Part shown: positions 63,224 to 64,000 of the stretch, in pieces
Position numbering within the stretch: the stretch's first letter is position 1
How the letters are laid out: each line of letters starts with the position of its first letter
Assembly (NCBI GenBank): GCA_902538885.1
Contig: CACBGU010000003.1
Coordinates: forward strand, 1-64,000
DNA: 64,000 nucleotides
DNA from: an uncultured Pelagibacteraceae bacterium
Lineage (GTDB): Bacteria > Pseudomonadota > Alphaproteobacteria > Pelagibacterales > Pelagibacteraceae
Direction: 5' to 3'
Made by a program: the position numbers and the translations under genes
Notes under the pieces: model-generated
Databases searched by the model: none
What the model was told of the DNA's origin: nothing
Seen by the model: only the letters and a program-made list of their open reading frames with translations

Positions 63224-63626
63224 CTTCTATATCCTCAAATTCTCCATCGATAAAATTATTTTTTTTATTTTCTTTTTTTACAAATCTTTTTGCAAATAAG
63301 TTAAAAATAATTTTCCGACTTATTGGAAAAATTAATAAAAATCCTAAAATATCTGTTGCAAAACCAGGTATTATTAACAACAGCGCTGCAAACGCAATTA
63401 CTGTCCCAGATAAAACTTGATAAGTTGGAGTTTCATTTCTGCTTAATTGAACAATTGCAGATTTAAGTGTGTTTAACCCTTCATATTTTGCATAATAAAT
63501 TCCTACAATTGCAGTGGTAAAAATGAGTAAAATAGTCGTCATTGCTCCAATTTGAGAGCCAATTTTAATTAAAAGATAGATTTCAATAATGGGTATTAAA
63601 ATTATTGATAATAATATTGAGTTCAT
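63201..63626 (-). CDS. fxsA: FxsA family membrane protein
   Basis: FxsA is a small inner-membrane protein, in E. coli known for relieving phage T7 exclusion by F plasmid. The 141-residue protein has a hydrophobic start LSIILIPIIEIYLLIKIGSQ, IGAMTTILLIFTTAIVGIYY, YAKYEGL, then LIIPGFATDILGFLLIFPISR and an acidic tail. This EIxLLIxIG and PGFxTDxxG pattern is diagnostic for the family. Its cellular job is unclear. It is divergent from the Tim44 gene. Confidence 0.9.
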   Translation of the reverse strand: MNSILLSIILIPIIEIYLLIKIGSQIGAMTTILLIFTTAIVGIYYAKYEGLNTLKSAIVQLSRNETPTYQVLSGTVIAFAALLLIIPGFATDILGFLLIFPISRKIIFNLFAKRFVKKENKKNNFIDGEFEDIEDDNDRKI

Positions 63627-63684
63627 TTGTCCTCAATCTAAATTGCTAGTTGAAATTAATCAACATAGTAATTACTATTAGAAT

Positions 63685-64000
63685 ATGAATTACAGTTTTG
63701 AGTATATCGATATTATTTTGCTAGCAATGATTGCTGGGTTTATTTTTTTAAGATTAAGAGGAATTCTTGGAAAAAGAACAGGCTTTGAGGGAAAATCACC
63801 AACTCAATTTAAAGAAGTTTTAAAAAATATTAAAGTAAATCAAGCGACCAAACCAAAAGAGAAGTTTGATGATGAGGCCCAGAAAGAATTTTTAAAAGGT
63901 GCAAAAATTGCTTATGAAACAATTATTACAGATTTCAGTGATAATGATAATAAAATCACAAATGCAAAACCTTTATTAAATAATGATATATATAATCAAT
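63685..64000 (+). CDS. Tim44/TimA-like domain protein (partial, 3' end outside window)
   Basis: The visible 105 codons start MNYSFEYIDIILLAMIAGFI, an N-terminal membrane segment, then LRLRGILGKRTGFEG, and FDDEAQKEFLKGAKIAYETI, the beginning of the Tim44-like domain. Bacterial relatives of mitochondrial Tim44 are alphaproteobacterial membrane proteins linked to protein export or envelope function. The neighbouring secB and fxsA match the usual gene order. A 14-bp palindrome ATAGTAATTACTAT (63665-63678) lies just before the start. The gene runs past the window edge. Confidence 0.85.
   Translation, partial: MNYSFEYIDIILLAMIAGFIFLRLRGILGKRTGFEGKSPTQFKEVLKNIKVNQATKPKEKFDDEAQKEFLKGAKIAYETIITDFSDNDNKITNAKPLLNNDIYNQ

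Noticed and set aside
1..64000. tRNA, rRNA, CRISPR, insertion sequence or prophage
   Set aside because: No gap is long enough or structured enough for RNA genes apart from the origin interval and the porin upstream region, no direct-repeat arrays occur, and no transposase or phage protein is encoded.

Overview
This window is AT-rich (GC content looks close to 30%), gene-dense DNA from an alphaproteobacterium. I assign it to the SAR11 clade (Pelagibacterales). The reasons are the Lys/Asn/Ile-rich proteins, intergenic gaps of 0 to 60 bases, many ATGA or TAATG stop/start overlaps, reduced versions of normally larger genes (TsaB of about 128 residues, S15 of 82), and alphaproteobacterial gene orders (irr next to fabA-fabB-fabI; hemE next to ppsR-maf-aroE-coaE-dnaQ). 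I see no rRNA, tRNA, CRISPR array, insertion sequence or prophage, and almost no room for one.

Layout. 1-3709 (+): ubiB (5' end outside), coaBC, dut, a MoeB/ThiF-like enzyme and an SH3-domain exported protein. 3706-6741 (-): an iron/peroxide cluster read irr, rubrerythrin, a 32-codon membrane microprotein, a two-[4Fe-4S] CCG-domain oxidoreductase and a DUF3501 gene whose 5' end is frameshifted. 6835-9335 (+): fabA-fabB-fabI. 9405-15950 (-): nusA, infB, rbfA, rpsO, pnp. 16050-22968 (-): tsaB, fur, a 2OG-Fe(II) oxygenase, miaB, phoH, ybeY, lnt, metK. 22916-28175: a polysaccharide deacetylase, a glucosaminidase, an NfuA-like protein, trpS, murJ. 28228-33735: malic enzyme, a DolP-like lipoprotein, rsmI, an LpoA-like protein, rdgB. 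33772-40803 (+): grpE, dnaK, dnaJ, a sulfotransferase, dapB, nth, a PfkB kinase. 40806-43885: a 38-codon gene that looks like the ribosome-rescue factor ArfA, a second 2OG oxygenase, a winged-helix regulator, an L,D-transpeptidase, a YggS-type PLP protein and a ThiE-like protein. 43940-49691: the porin, then DUF3576 lipoprotein, leuS, lptE and holA (frameshifted in this sequence).

The right quarter is the replication-origin region. parB, parA, rsmG, mnmG, mnmE, rho, hemJ, hemH and hemE all run leftwards and ppsR, maf, aroE, coaE and dnaQ run rightwards. They diverge from a 266-base gene-free AT-rich interval (59113-59378) with DnaA-box-like 9-mers, flanked as the Caulobacter origin is. A perfect 16-bp parS site lies inside rsmG at 51900-51915, about 7.3 kb from that interval, with parAB beside it. 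secB, fxsA and the start of a Tim44-domain gene close the window.

The observations I rate highest are the ArfA-like microprotein (40806-40922), the origin and parS pair, two Irr-box-like inverted repeats that tie irr to the rubrerythrin cluster and to fabA, the microprotein inside that cluster, and two single-base homopolymer frameshifts (DUF3501 and holA) that are either sequence errors or slippage sites.
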